A stretch of 53,364 nucleotides of DNA from an uncultured Clostridia bacterium (GCA_944387495.1 CALXFD010000011.1:1-53364); one strand, 5' to 3'; counted from the stretch's first letter, positions 8,368 through 17,071 are shown. The notes: a model not told the origin generated them from the letters alone. Numbers and translations: made by a program.

Positions 8368-8739
8368 TTAAGCTTCTGCTTTTTCAGCAACTTTTTCGCT
8401 TGCTGGTTTTGTTTCTGCTTTTTTAGCAGATGTTTTTATAGATGTAATTTCTACTTTTGTATATGGTTGTCTATGTCCTTGTTTTCTTCTATAATTCTTT
8501 TTAGCTTTCATTTTGAAAACAATGATTTTTTTACCTTTACCATGAGAAACTACTTTTCCTTCTACTTTTACACCTTTAACATAAGGATTTCCAACTTGTA
8601 CTTTTCCATTATCTGAAACTAATATAACATTATCAAAAGTAACTTTTTTACCTTCTTCTGCATTTAGTTTTTCGAAAAATACAACATCTCCTTCTGCTAC
8701 TTTGTATTGTTTTCCACAGCTTTCAATTATTGCGTACAT
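8368..8739 (-). CDS. rplU: 50S ribosomal protein L21
   Basis: A 123-residue L21: [20 protein letters not shown], then the conserved [31 protein letters not shown] segment given here by its ends only (about 70-100), which binds 23S rRNA. The bacterial family is usually about 102 residues. The extra roughly 20 residues are an Ala/Lys/Glu-rich tail ([13 protein letters not shown]) of low complexity. The start has AGGGAGG. It is the first gene of the rplU-rpmA operon, with a leader of about 95 bases. Confidence 0.97.
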   Translation of the reverse strand: MYAIIESCGKQYKVAEGDVVFFEKLNAEEGKKVTFDNVILVSDNGKVQVGNPYVKGVKVEGKVVSHGKGKKIIVFKMKAKKNYRRKQGHRQPYTKVEITSIKTSAKKAETKPASEKVAEKAEA

Positions 8740-8835
8740 TTAAAATGCACCTCCCTTATTTGTATACTCGCTAATCCTTAAAAAAGGTAACTACCTGAAA
8801 ATAGTGTTTTTAAACCTTGACTAAGCGGATTACAG
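8740..8835 (-). promoter_or_regulatory. 5' leader of rplU, possible L21 autoregulatory leader
   Basis: The predicted transcript start near 8835 leaves about 95 untranslated bases, with short complementary segments (GGTA/TACC) and a T-rich run 30-50 bases before the start codon. L21 leaders are known in Firmicutes operons of this order, but I cannot match the consensus with certainty. Confidence 0.35.
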
Positions 8836-8841
8836 TTATTG

Positions 8842-8870
8842 ATTTTACCATAAATTACATTTTGTGTCAA
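8842..8870 (-). promoter_or_regulatory. SigA-type promoter of rplU-rpmA
   Basis: Minus-strand TTGACA (8865-8870), 17-bp spacer, TAAAAT (8842-8847). Confidence 0.8.
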
Positions 8871-8943
8871 GCGATTTTGAAGCTTTTTTCCGGTAATTTT
8901 CATCAATTTTTAGATAATATGGATTTTCTTAATGTTTTAAGCT

Positions 8944-8977
8944 CAAAAAAATGGTATACCTGTATAGTGGTATACCA
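8944..8977 (-). terminator. Terminator downstream of the pilin-like/FGE-like gene
   Basis: On the minus strand TGGTATACC (8969-8977) and GGTATACCA (8952-8960) form a 9-bp stem with an 8-base loop and run into T7. It lies about 230 bases after the stop at 9206. The intervening 8978-9205 holds no ORF or clear structure. Because GGTATACC is itself a palindrome, the double site could also be an operator; the T-tract favours a terminator. Confidence 0.65.
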
Positions 8978-9205
8978 CGCTAGTGTCTTCAAAAAATTCT
9001 TCCAGGTTTACCAACCCGCAATAATTTTTTGAAATTATTATCTTGTTATACTATTATCATATTTTTTGATTCTCTACTTTTCATAATCTTCTACTCTTTC
9101 TGATTTTTTGGAAAGATAATAATATGTCTCCAATTTTAAATTTGTACATTTCAAGTGTTTTTTATTTACATAATCTGATTAGCTACTTTTCCTCAGCGTT
9201 CAGTC

Positions 9206-10519
9206 CTACAAATATAAAGCTGACCTGAAACCGAAGTCATCGTAGCTGTAAGAAGGGGTACCGTAGCCACGATAAGAAGCTGGAATGCCGTCACCTGTAA
9301 GGTCGTAACGGCCACCTCGAGTAACTCGAAGAGTGCTATTGCAAGCTTCCATTGTCCATTCCCAAACATTTCCTGCTAAGTCATATATGTTTTTTACTGC
9401 ATAATTTGCATTTGAACCTGTTGTTGTTGGAGATGATTGATTATAATATCCTTTTCCTGTTGAATTTGCTACAAATGAATTATTTGTATCGCAACTTCCT
9501 GCTGTATATGCTGGGTCGAGCCATGCCATTATTGCATCCCATTGTATTCCATATATTAATGTACTTGTTACTCCATATTTCTCTTTATCTGCATACATTC
9601 CTTTTGCTTTTTCTACCGCTCCTCCTGTTGGGTCTGTCATCGAATTTCCCCATTTTATATAGTTATATACATTTTTTCCTTGTTTGAATACAACTTCATC
9701 ATCTATATTATTTTTATCTGCGCTAGTTCTTTCTCCACTTTCTGTTCCTGCCTCATATCTTGCTACATAAAATCCATCATGGTCTAGTACACTTTGTTTC
9801 ATTGCATCATATTCTGTTTGCTCTGTTGCATATCCTTTTGAATATGGTTCGTTACAAGAAGATAAATATGATTGTAAATTTTTATTAGCATACCCTTCAT
9901 ATCTCTTAAATGCACTATCATCTTCCACTGGCACCCATACAAATTGATTTCCTACTAATGTTTGGGCTACTTCATGGCTTGTTCCTTTATCTTTATCTGC
10001 TGGATTATCTGATATTACTATTCCTTCTTCTTTTGTTCCTCCTACATATACAAATCCTTTTGGTATTGTTACTCCTTCTACTACTTCTTCTTCCTCATCA
10101 TCTGGCACTTCTCCTGTTTCTGGTCCTTTTATTGCCCCTGTGCTTTGGTCTATTGTATATTTATGTCCATTTTCAAATGTTACTGTTAATGTTCCACTTC
10201 CACTTGCTTCTCCTGTTGAATTTAGTTTGTCTAGTTCTGCATTTAATTCATCTGCTGTTACATCCTCTGCTACTTGGTCTACTTTATTTGCTTTTGCTGC
10301 TGCATATGCCATTTTTATTTCTTCTTCTTCCTGGGCTTTTCCTGTTTCTTCTTTACTTTCTGTTGCTTTTGTTAATATTCCATTTTCCCCTGTTAGCATT
10401 GCTATACTTACTCCTGCTAAGATTAATAGCACTATTATAGTTATGACTAAGGCAATTAGCGTAATTCCCTTATTAGAATGTTTTTTTAACTTTTCTTTTT
10501 TTACATTTGTTTTTTTCAT
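9206..10519 (-). CDS. Pilin-like N-terminus + FGE-sulfatase/C-type-lectin domain; putative DGR target
   Basis: The N-terminus is prepilin-like: a Lys-rich leader, then NKGITLIALVITIIVLLILAG, a type III (prepilin peptidase) signal and helix. A Glu-rich helical stalk, a short beta region and an acidic linker lead into a formylglycine-generating-enzyme-like domain at about residues 170-437 (QFVWVPV, YVARYEAG, YDLAGNVWEWT, RGG, GFR at the end). That fold is a common carrier of DGR variable regions. The last 45 residues look hypermutated: the P.AS.R, P.S.S and GFR framework is kept, while positions between are Tyr, Asp, Gly and Ser. Coding DNA there is about 51% G+C against about 28% upstream. The ATG at 10519 has GGGAGG; an in-frame TTG at 10561 with AAGGAGAG is an alternative start. 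Confidence 0.8.
   Translation of the reverse strand: MKKTNVKKEKLKKHSNKGITLIALVITIIVLLILAGVSIAMLTGENGILTKATESKEETGKAQEEEEIKMAYAAAKANKVDQVAEDVTADELNAELDKLNSTGEASGSGTLTVTFENGHKYTIDQSTGAIKGPETGEVPDDEEEEVVEGVTIPKGFVYVGGTKEEGIVISDNPADKDKGTSHEVAQTLVGNQFVWVPVEDDSAFKRYEGYANKNLQSYLSSCNEPYSKGYATEQTEYDAMKQSVLDHDGFYVARYEAGTESGERTSADKNNIDDEVVFKQGKNVYNYIKWGNSMTDPTGGAVEKAKGMYADKEKYGVTSTLIYGIQWDAIMAWLDPAYTAGSCDTNNSFVANSTGKGYYNQSSPTTTGSNANYAVKNIYDLAGNVWEWTMEACNSTLRVTRGGRYDLTGDGIPASYRGYGTPSYSYDDFGFRSALYL
9209..9345 (-). other. Putative DGR variable region (VR)
   Basis: This is the 3' end of the pilin-like gene. By hand count bases 9221-9340 hold 61 G or C of 120 (51%), against 17 of 60 (28%) at 9421-9480. Codons at the variable positions are mostly TAC, GAC, GGC, AGC and GAT, the outcomes expected when AAC/AAT codons of a template repeat are mutated at adenines. 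The invariant framework ends in GFRSALYL. No template repeat or reverse transcriptase gene is in the window, so any DGR would act from elsewhere. Confidence 0.65.
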
Positions 10520-10616
10520 TCTCTTTTTTCCTCCCTTTTTCTTTTTAGTTTTTCCCTTCAACTATTTCTCTCCTTCTTAGTTGAAACTTAGTTTTATTTT
10601 AGTAAATCTCTTAAAC

Positions 10617-10700
10617 ATTAAAAAATAGCAAAATTAAACCTATATTTTGTATACATATAATTTATAAATATATGTATATAATCATACTTATAGGTTTAAT
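10617..10700 (-). terminator. Terminator of the (GA)n small transcription unit
   Basis: ATTAAACCTATA (10633-10644) and TATAGGTTTAAT (10689-10700) form a 12-bp stem around an AT-rich, itself palindromic loop. On the minus strand the stem is followed by TTTTGCTATTTTTT. It separates the microsatellite unit from the pilin-like gene downstream. Confidence 0.7.
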
Positions 10701-10800
10701 CTTGCTATTACTATTAATGTATTTATATTTTTTAAACTTTTTAGAACTTCTACTAATTTTCTAACTTTTACTACTACACTATTTAATACTATTTTTCCTA

Positions 10801-10899
<99 letters not shown>

Positions 10900-10927
10900 T
10901 TTCTTTCTCCTATTTTTCTTTTGTTTC

Positions 10928-10956
10928 ATAATATCATTTTATCTTGTACTTTTCAA
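10928..10956 (-). promoter_or_regulatory. SigA-type promoter of the (GA)n small unit
   Basis: Minus-strand TTGAAA (10951-10956), 17-bp spacer, TATTAT (10928-10933). The -10 overlaps an upstream in-frame ATG, so the internal ATG at 10899 must be the start used. Confidence 0.65.
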
Positions 10957-10979
10957 CATTTGTAACCAATTTGTAATAT

Positions 10980-12197
10980 TTACAAATACTTATAAGGTAT
11001 TACTTTATTTTTTTCATCCAAGTTTATGATATTATCATACATACATATAATTGCACCTTCACCAACTTTTTTTACTCCTTCAAGTACTTTAAAATTTTCT
11101 ATCATATCCTTTGAAGGTTTTGCTGTTTTCTTAATTTCTATTGGATATAATTGTTCATTTTGTTCTATAATTAAATCTATTTCTCTTTTTTCTTTATCTC
11201 TGTAAAAATATACTGGTGGTCTTAATTCTCCACTATTATAATAACTTTTAATAATTTCTACAATAACATAATTTTCAAAGAAATTTCCGGCCATTGTTCC
11301 TGCTTCTAGTACTTCACTAGTTTTCCATTTTGTTAAATATGCTGCTAAACCTGTATCTAAAAAATATACTTTTGGTGTTTTTACTGCTCTTTTCATTATA
11401 TTATTATAATATGGTTCAAGTATATATACAATATTAGAAGCCACTAATATAGACAACCATCTCTGTGCTGTTGGTATAGTTATTCCTACTTCATTTGCAA
11501 TACTATTTAAGTTCAATAATTGTCCTATTCTACTTGCTAGTGCTGTCATAAATTTCAAAAAGCTAAGAGTATCTCTTACTTGTGTTAAGCTTCTTACATC
11601 TCTTTCAATATATGTACTTACATACATTGCATAGAACATCTCTGTATCACTTTCTTCTTGATATAAAGCTGGCATCGTTCCTTTATGAATTATATTCCAT
11701 ATTTCATCATAAGAAACTTCTGTTTTATATTCCTTTCTTTTATCTAAGTATTCTTCTGTTGGCATAAACGGTTCATTAAAATCTATTTCTTTTATTTCTC
11801 TTAAACTTAATCCCAATAAATTTAGAATCCCTACTCTTCCAGCTAGACTTTCACTAACATCTTTCATTAAGTCAAACTGTTGTGAACCTGTTAAATAGAA
11901 CATAGCTTTATCTTCACTGCTATCTACTGCAATTTTTATATATCTTAATAAATTAGGTGCATATTGTATTTCGTCAATAATAATTGGTGGCTTATTTGCT
12001 TTTAAAAATAAATCTGGTTCTTCTACTGCTGATTGATTTAAAATCATATCATCTAATGTTACGTAATTTATATTTGGTTTCATATTTTTTAACATTGTTG
12101 TCTTTCCCACTTGCCTTGCACCTGTTACTAATATAGTTTTAAACATCTTTTCTTGTTTTTTAATTACATTCTCAGCTAATCTTTTTATATATTTCAT
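10980..12197 (-). CDS. AAA_14 / DUF4143 ATPase
   Basis: A 405-residue protein of the widespread, poorly understood AAA_14-DUF4143 family. The Walker A is TGARQVGKTTML (about 25-36), the Walker B is PPIIIDEIQYAP (about 70-81), and a sensor-like TGSQ follows. The C-terminal DUF4143 part (about 200-400) includes a winged-helix-like stretch and a PD-(D/E)xK-like signature ending YFYRDKEKREIDLIIEQ...YPIEIKKT. Relatives are often mobile or defence-neighbouring but mostly unassigned. It stands alone; a REP-like repeat (12262-12317) lies in its upstream region. Confidence 0.85.
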   Translation of the reverse strand: MKYIKRLAENVIKKQEKMFKTILVTGARQVGKTTMLKNMKPNINYVTLDDMILNQSAVEEPDLFLKANKPPIIIDEIQYAPNLLRYIKIAVDSSEDKAMFYLTGSQQFDLMKDVSESLAGRVGILNLLGLSLREIKEIDFNEPFMPTEEYLDKRKEYKTEVSYDEIWNIIHKGTMPALYQEESDTEMFYAMYVSTYIERDVRSLTQVRDTLSFLKFMTALASRIGQLLNLNSIANEVGITIPTAQRWLSILVASNIVYILEPYYNNIMKRAVKTPKVYFLDTGLAAYLTKWKTSEVLEAGTMAGNFFENYVIVEIIKSYYNSGELRPPVYFYRDKEKREIDLIIEQNEQLYPIEIKKTAKPSKDMIENFKVLEGVKKVGEGAIICMYDNIINLDEKNKVIPYKYL

Positions 12198-12261
12198 AGT
12201 TTCATCTCTTGACTAATATAATATCTAATATTATTATAGTCGTTATTTTTTAATTTGTCAA

Positions 12262-12317
12262 TGTCCAATTGGGGACGTTTCTTTTTGGACATTTTTGTCC
12301 ATTTGGGGACACTTCTT
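12262..12317 (+). repeat. REP-like palindromic repeat, copy A
   Basis: A roughly 56-bp unit with GGGGACGTTTC, the GGACA-TTTT-TGTCC hairpin and TTTGGGGACAC. It is nearly identical to copies at 38857-38913 (same strand), 39951-40006 and 48689-48744 (both inverted). Confidence 0.9.
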
Positions 12318-12391
12318 AAATCTTCGAGAAGATTTCAATATCTTGAAAAATTTATTTTTTCTGTATGTATATATGTTCCCCCCTATATTGC

Positions 12392-12421
12392 AAAAAAGAT
12401 GCATCAGAATGCATCTTTTTG
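12392..12421 (-). terminator. Terminator of thrS
   Basis: On the minus strand AAAGATGCAT pairs with ATGCATCTTT across a TCTG loop and ends in T6. It follows the thrS stop by about 12 bases. Confidence 0.9.
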
Positions 12422-12433
12422 TTAAAATCAATA

Positions 12434-14359
12434 TTATTTTTTATTCTCTATTTCATCTAATAAGTCCTTCATAAATTCATCTACCGCCTTTGCTCCAATA
12501 TCTCCCTCTTCTCTTGAACGTATTGATACTGTATTTGCTTCAACTTCTTTTTCTCCTACTATTAACATATATGGCACTTTTTCAAGTTGTGCTTCACGAA
12601 TTTTATATCCTGTTTTTTCGCTTCTATCATCAACTTCTACTCTAATTCCTTTTTCTTCATATTTTTTTGCTATTTTGTGTGCATATTCATGTTGATTATC
12701 TGTTATTGGTAATATTTTTACTTGTACTGGTGCAAGCCATGCTGGGAATGCTCCTTTGTATTCTTCTATTAAGAATGATAAAAATCTGTCAAATGTTCCT
12801 AATATAGCTCTATGGATAACTACTGGTCTATGTGCTTTTCCATCTTCTCCTATATATTCTAGTTCAAATCTTTGTGGTAATAAGAAGTCTAATTGACATG
12901 TTGATATTGTAACATCATGACCTAATGCTGTTTTTATTTGTACATCTAATTTTGGTCCATAAAATGCCGCTTCTCCTTCTGCTTCATAATATGGTATGTT
13001 TAATTCTGTCAAGATTTCTCTTAATTGATTTTCTGCTATTTCCCACATTTCGTCATCATCAAAATATTTTTCTTTATTTTCTTTGTCTCTTAAAGATAAT
13101 CTAAATGAATAATTATCAAAACCAAAATCTTCATATACGGAAAGTATTAATTTTACAACTTGTCCAAATTCTTCTTTTATTTGGTCTGGTCTTACGAAAA
13201 GATGAGCATCATTTTGGCACATTTCACGTACTCTTTCTAATCCACATACACTTCCACTTGATTCATATCTAAAATCATGTGCTAATTCTCCTATTCTTAT
13301 TGGTAAATCTCTATATGAATGCATTTTATTTTTATATATTAACATATGATGTGGGCAATTCATTGGTCTTAATACCATTTCTTCTGTATCCATTTTCATA
13401 ACAGGAAACATATCTTCTTTGTAATGCTCCCAATGTCCACTTGTTTTGTATAAGCTTACATTTGCAAGTGATGGTGTATATACATGTTTATATCCTAACG
13501 CAATTTCTTTGTCTTGGATATATCTTTCTAATATTCTTCTTATTGTTGCTCCATTAGGTAAATACATTGGTAATCCAGAACCAACTAATTCATGTGTCAT
13601 AAATAATTCTAATTCTTTTCCTATCTTTCTATGGTCTCTTTGTCTTGCTTCTTCTAGTAAATCTAAATATTCTTGCAACATACTTGCTTTTGGGAAAGAT
13701 ATTGCATATATTCTTTGTAGCATTTTATTTTTTTCGCTACCTCTCCAATATGCACCTGATGATGATAGTATTTTTACTGATTTTACCTTTCCAGTACTCA
13801 TTAGATGTGGTCCTGCACATAAGTCTGTAAAGTCTCCTTGTTTATAGAAACTTATTTCTTCCCCTTCTGGTAATTCTTCTATTAATTCTTGTTTATATGG
13901 TTGTTCTTTCATTAATTCTAATGCTTCTTTTTTTGGAAGTGAAAATCTTTCTATTTTTATGTCTTCTTTTATTATTTTTTTCATTTCTTCTTCTATTTTT
14001 TCTTTGTCTTCATCTGTAAATGGTTTTTCTACATCAAAATCATAGTAAAATCCATCATCTATACTTGGTCCTATTGCAAATTTAACATCTGGAAATAGTC
14101 TCTTTACAGCTTGTGCCATTATGTGTGATGTTGTATGCCAATATGCTTTTTTCCCTTCTAAATCTTCTTGATTAAATGTGTGAATTACTAAATCACAATC
14201 TTCTTGGATTTCATATCTTAAATCTTTTATTTCTCCATTTATTTCTCCACATGTTGCATTTCTTGCTAGCCCTTCACTTATTTTTTGAGCTACATCAATT
14301 ATTTTAGTTCCTTTTTCAATTTCAATTTTTGAGCCATCTTTTAAAGTAATTTTTAACAT
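12434..14359 (-). CDS. thrS: Threonine-tRNA ligase
   Basis: A 641-residue class II synthetase of usual full length. An N-terminal TGS domain (1-62) is followed by the editing domain with HTTSHIMAQAV (about 75-85) and the catalytic core. Motif 2 is FRYESSGSVCGLERVREM, the zinc ligands include MNCPHHM, and motif 3 lies in HRAILGTFDRFLSFLIEEY. The C-terminal anticodon-binding domain starts near residue 540 (PVQVKILPITDNQHEYA). It charges tRNA-Thr in the cytosol. A T-box riboswitch lies upstream and a strong terminator downstream. A tRNA-Thr gene is 2 kb away on the other strand. Confidence 0.98.
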   Translation of the reverse strand: MLKITLKDGSKIEIEKGTKIIDVAQKISEGLARNATCGEINGEIKDLRYEIQEDCDLVIHTFNQEDLEGKKAYWHTTSHIMAQAVKRLFPDVKFAIGPSIDDGFYYDFDVEKPFTDEDKEKIEEEMKKIIKEDIKIERFSLPKKEALELMKEQPYKQELIEELPEGEEISFYKQGDFTDLCAGPHLMSTGKVKSVKILSSSGAYWRGSEKNKMLQRIYAISFPKASMLQEYLDLLEEARQRDHRKIGKELELFMTHELVGSGLPMYLPNGATIRRILERYIQDKEIALGYKHVYTPSLANVSLYKTSGHWEHYKEDMFPVMKMDTEEMVLRPMNCPHHMLIYKNKMHSYRDLPIRIGELAHDFRYESSGSVCGLERVREMCQNDAHLFVRPDQIKEEFGQVVKLILSVYEDFGFDNYSFRLSLRDKENKEKYFDDDEMWEIAENQLREILTELNIPYYEAEGEAAFYGPKLDVQIKTALGHDVTISTCQLDFLLPQRFELEYIGEDGKAHRPVVIHRAILGTFDRFLSFLIEEYKGAFPAWLAPVQVKILPITDNQHEYAHKIAKKYEEKGIRVEVDDRSEKTGYKIREAQLEKVPYMLIVGEKEVEANTVSIRSREEGDIGAKAVDEFMKDLLDEIENKK

Positions 14360-14424
14360 AATAAAACCTCCTTACATTTTTTGTCCATCTTGTATTTTTA
14401 TTTGCTTTTATTTTATACAATAAA

Positions 14425-14692
14425 AATACTCCTATGGACATTTATAATATCCATAGGAGTGCTATATATAACACGGTTCCATCCTATTTTTTACTTAATT
14501 TTAAGATTATAACGTATCTTACACGTTTGGCTTATTCACCAAAAACTTGAAGAGGTAGTTTTTCAAATATGTTTTCCTAAGTTAGCTTCCAGCCTATGAC
14601 TAACTTTCTCTATTGGTAACCTTTATTTTACTTTTTCTCTTACTTGTTTTTTATATACTGTTTTAAATTGCATTAATTTAAAACTTATTTAT
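14425..14692 (-). promoter_or_regulatory. T-box riboswitch of thrS
   Basis: The minus-strand leader carries the T-box sequence AGGATGGAACCGTGT (14471-14485), a match to the AGGGTGGNACCGCG consensus. A terminator stem ACTCCTATGGA/TCCATAGGAGT (14428-14460) follows, with a T-tract. A stem I-like AAGTTAG/CTAACTT lies about 90-130 bases upstream. Candidate threonine specifier codons (ACU or ACC) occur in AAAAACTACCTC just 3' of the stem I distal part. Uncharged tRNA-Thr would favour the antiterminator and allow thrS expression. Confidence 0.9.
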
Positions 14693-14698
14693 GTTATA

Positions 14699-14727
14699 AT
14701 TTTAATACCTTTTTGCTGAAAAGTCAA
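14699..14727 (-). promoter_or_regulatory. SigA-type promoter of the thrS T-box leader
   Basis: Minus-strand TTGACT (14722-14727), 17-bp spacer, TAAAAT (14699-14704). Confidence 0.75.
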
Positions 14728-14739
14728 TAAAAATTGCTA

Positions 14740-14776
14740 AAAAAGAAGAGCAGATTTTATTTCTGCCCTTCTTAAA
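14740..14776 (-). terminator. Terminator of the PIN-like gene
   Basis: On the minus strand AAGAAGGGCAGA pairs with TCTGCTCTTCTT and runs into T6. It lies just upstream of the thrS promoter. Confidence 0.85.
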
Positions 14777-14835
14777 TATTTCAAACTAAAACTAAAAATT
14801 ATAAAATAAGTTAAATTTAACAATAAACAAACTAA

Positions 14836-15978
14836 CTAGCAATTAAAAAATTTCCTTGCTTCTTTGATGAAATTCTTATATCTTTCATCTTGTACATTAA
14901 TTATTGTATCACATTTATACGAATTATATCTAAACCGTATGTATGAGCAATAATTAGACGTGTTATCGCAGATTTCATAATGCATAACCGTTATAAAATC
15001 TTCTTTATCTGTCGCACGAAATACATGGTCACCTACTTCCAATGCAATTTCATTACCTTGCTTCTCTTGGAAGTCTTTCGTGAAAATTTTATTATATTGC
15101 TTTTTTCCTAGTCCTTTTGAATAAACTAGGAAATTATTTTTCAAGTGTACATTTGGTATATATGCCAACTTGTTTTTTCTTATTTTTTCAATGTTTTCTT
15201 TTTTTACATTAAAAATTAAATTCGGCATATCTTTTTCATTTTGACCTATGTATCTCGCATTTATTCCTTTTAATATTGCTTTTATGCAGAACATTTTATC
15301 AGATGTTAATAATTCAGTACCTTCCCTTTGAGAAGATTTCATTATCCTTTCATCTGGACTATTTTGCTCTTCTAAGCTTTTTTCTTCAAAGAGCTTAAAA
15401 AATGTTATATTATTCAATATAATGTGTAACATCTTACATGCTCCTTTATGTTGGTTTTTCTGCAACATATCTAGCTCATCAAGCAATATGTCTGTTATCC
15501 CTATGATATATCCTTTTTGAATATATTCTTCTAGTATATTAAAAAAGTTCTCTATTTGACAGATTGAAGTATCTATCATAATAACTTTTTGGGTATGCTG
15601 TGCTTTGTTTTTTATCAAATTACTCTTTACTTCTTCTTCAAACATTAAATAATTTGATAATATCTTTTTTATGATGTAATATGAAAATCCAGTATTTTCT
15701 TCTAGCTCTTTTAAATTTTTACATTTTTTGCTTTTTTCAACAATTGTTATAGCTTTTTCATAGCTAGATTCAATTACAGTTTTATCTTGTTTTTTACACA
15801 TTTTTAGATTTTTAAAAACAATCGCACGCTTATCTGGAAAGTTTCTTAATGTCCGTCTTATAGTATCTTTACCATACCCTGTTTTTTCCTCAACTTCTTT
15901 CATTGTTCTGCATATTTCACTTGCCTTTTCGATTTCTTCGTACCGTTTTTCCCATTCTTCTTGCGATATTTTCTTCAT
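14836..15978 (-). CDS. Unrecognised protein: two HTH-like segments plus PIN-like domain
   Basis: I do not recognise this 380-residue protein as a named family. Two short helix-turn-helix-like segments (about 18-46, MKEVEEKTGYGKDTIRRTLR; and about 78-106, KNLKELEENTGFSYYIIKKI) look like repeats of each other. Residues about 130-245 resemble a PIN nuclease: VIMIDTSI with the first acidic residue, ITDILLDELDML, then ELLTSDKMFCIKAILKGI. The C-terminal 120 residues are of unknown fold. A DNA- or RNA-targeting nuclease is possible but unproven. The start follows GAGGAGG. It has its own promoter and terminator, between thrS and tRNA-Thr. Confidence 0.6.
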   Translation of the reverse strand: MKKISQEEWEKRYEEIEKASEICRTMKEVEEKTGYGKDTIRRTLRNFPDKRAIVFKNLKMCKKQDKTVIESSYEKAITIVEKSKKCKNLKELEENTGFSYYIIKKILSNYLMFEEEVKSNLIKNKAQHTQKVIMIDTSICQIENFFNILEEYIQKGYIIGITDILLDELDMLQKNQHKGACKMLHIILNNITFFKLFEEKSLEEQNSPDERIMKSSQREGTELLTSDKMFCIKAILKGINARYIGQNEKDMPNLIFNVKKENIEKIRKNKLAYIPNVHLKNNFLVYSKGLGKKQYNKIFTKDFQEKQGNEIALEVGDHVFRATDKEDFITVMHYEICDNTSNYCSYIRFRYNSYKCDTIINVQDERYKNFIKEARKFFNC

Positions 15979-16345
15979 TTTGTCCTCCTCTTGTTTTTAG
16001 TTTGAAATATTTTGTGTCTAAAAAAACAGACACGTAAAAATATGAAACCTAATTTTATTTTTACATATATAGTATATCATATTTACATAATTTTGGCAAT
16101 TCTTTTTTAGGCAACCAAGCACTCATCATTTAGCTTTAACACTCTTATATATTTTCGATTACATATTCTCCATTATTTTTTCATTCTCATAAAAAATGAG
16201 ATAGAAAACTTTTAAATATTTCTACCCCAAATATTTAGCTTATTTAAAATTACGTTTGCTCATTTTTAATTTTTGAGCAAAATATATTTACTTTTATAAT
16301 TCATTATTATATAATATCAATTGTTCAAAATTTAATTTCATTCAC
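15979..16345. other. Intergenic region between the PIN-like gene and tRNA-Thr
   Basis: This 367-base gap holds the PIN-like gene promoter (16071-16099), a GTGTCT/AGACAC hairpin with a T7 loop in its 5' leader (16013-16032), and two small hairpins (TCTCAT/ATGAGA near 16182 and TTTGCTCA/TGAGCAAA near 16255-16282). Neither small hairpin has a terminator T-tract. I see no ORF. Confidence 0.6.
16071..16099 (-). promoter_or_regulatory. Promoter of the PIN-like gene
   Basis: Minus-strand TTGCCA (16094-16099), 17-bp spacer, TATACT (16071-16076). It gives a leader of about 85 bases containing a GTGTCT/AGACAC hairpin. Confidence 0.55.
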
Positions 16346-16421
16346 GCTTCCATAGCTCAGTTGGTAGAGTGCAGCCTTGGTAAGGCTGAGGTCACCGGTT
16401 CAATCCCGGTTGGAAGCTCCA
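16346..16421 (+). tRNA. tRNA-Thr (anticodon GGT)
   Basis: A 76-base cloverleaf with acceptor GCTTCCA/TGGAAGC, a D-arm with AGCTCAGTTGGTAGAG, anticodon loop TTGGTAA (GGT reads ACC/ACT), T-arm GGTTCAATCC, and an encoded CCA end. It is transcribed toward sigH and ends 5 bases before the sigH stop codon region. Confidence 0.97.
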
Positions 16422-16426
16422 TTTTT

Positions 16427-17071
16427 TTAATCATTAGATAAATTTTTCATTGCTTTTTTTCTTATTCTTTGTATTGCATTATCCACTGATTTTACTGGTG
16501 AGTCTAATTTTTGTGCTATTACAACATAGCTTTCACCTTTCATATATCTATCTAAAACTTGTTTTTCAAATTTACTTAGTGATTTGTCTATTGATTTTTC
16601 TATTTCGTCATAATATTCTTTTTTCATAATTGTTTCTAATGGGTCTTCTACTGTTTTACTGTCAAATGTGTCTATTATTTCTGCTCCATTTTCTTCATCA
16701 TTGTTGTATGCTGATGCATTTAATGATAAATATGAATTTAATGGCATATGTTTTTGTCTATTTGATGATTTAATCGCTGTTATTAATTGTCTTTCTATAC
16801 ACATATTTGCAAATGTTTTAAATGTATTGTTTTTTTCACTATTAAATGTTTTTATTGCTTTAAATAAGCCTATAAGCCCTTCTTGAACTATATCTTCTTT
16901 TTCTGCTCCTATCATAAAGTATTTCCCTACTTTTATATTAACTATTTCTTTATATTTGTCCATTAAATATGTAAGAGCTTGCTTATCTCCCTGTCTTATT
17001 TTTTCTATTATTTGTTCATCTGTCATTTTTATATATTCATCTGTTGAGAAAAACACATTTTCATCTTGCAT
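16427..17071 (-). CDS. sigH: RNA polymerase sigma factor of the SigH family
   Basis: A 214-residue sigma-70 family factor matching sporulation/transition-state SigH. Region 2 reads DKYKEIVNIKVGKYF, EDIVQEGLIGLFKAIKTF and TFKTFANMCIERQLITAIKS, typical of SigH. Region 4 is the HTH LSKFEKQVLDRYMKGESYVV...IRKKAMKNL. In Bacillus and Clostridium SigH drives early stationary-phase and sporulation genes. The start has GGAGGG. A consensus SigA-type promoter directly upstream suggests vegetative expression. It converges with tRNA-Thr with almost no gap. Confidence 0.9.
   Translation of the reverse strand: MQDENVFFSTDEYIKMTDEQIIEKIRQGDKQALTYLMDKYKEIVNIKVGKYFMIGAEKEDIVQEGLIGLFKAIKTFNSEKNNTFKTFANMCIERQLITAIKSSNRQKHMPLNSYLSLNASAYNNDEENGAEIIDTFDSKTVEDPLETIMKKEYYDEIEKSIDKSLSKFEKQVLDRYMKGESYVVIAQKLDSPVKSVDNAIQRIRKKAMKNLSND

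Noticed and set aside
8952..8977. Double GGTATACC palindrome as a GntR-type operator
   Set aside because: A T7 tract right after it on the minus strand, and its place downstream of a gene rather than at a promoter, fit a terminator better.
9352..10580. Long open frames on the plus strand opposite the pilin-like gene
   Set aside because: They are Leu/Ser-rich antisense shadows without ribosome-binding sites; the minus strand has clear domain motifs.
16180..16282. Two small hairpins between the PIN-like gene and tRNA-Thr as terminators
   Set aside because: Neither is followed by a T-tract on either strand and no gene ends there.
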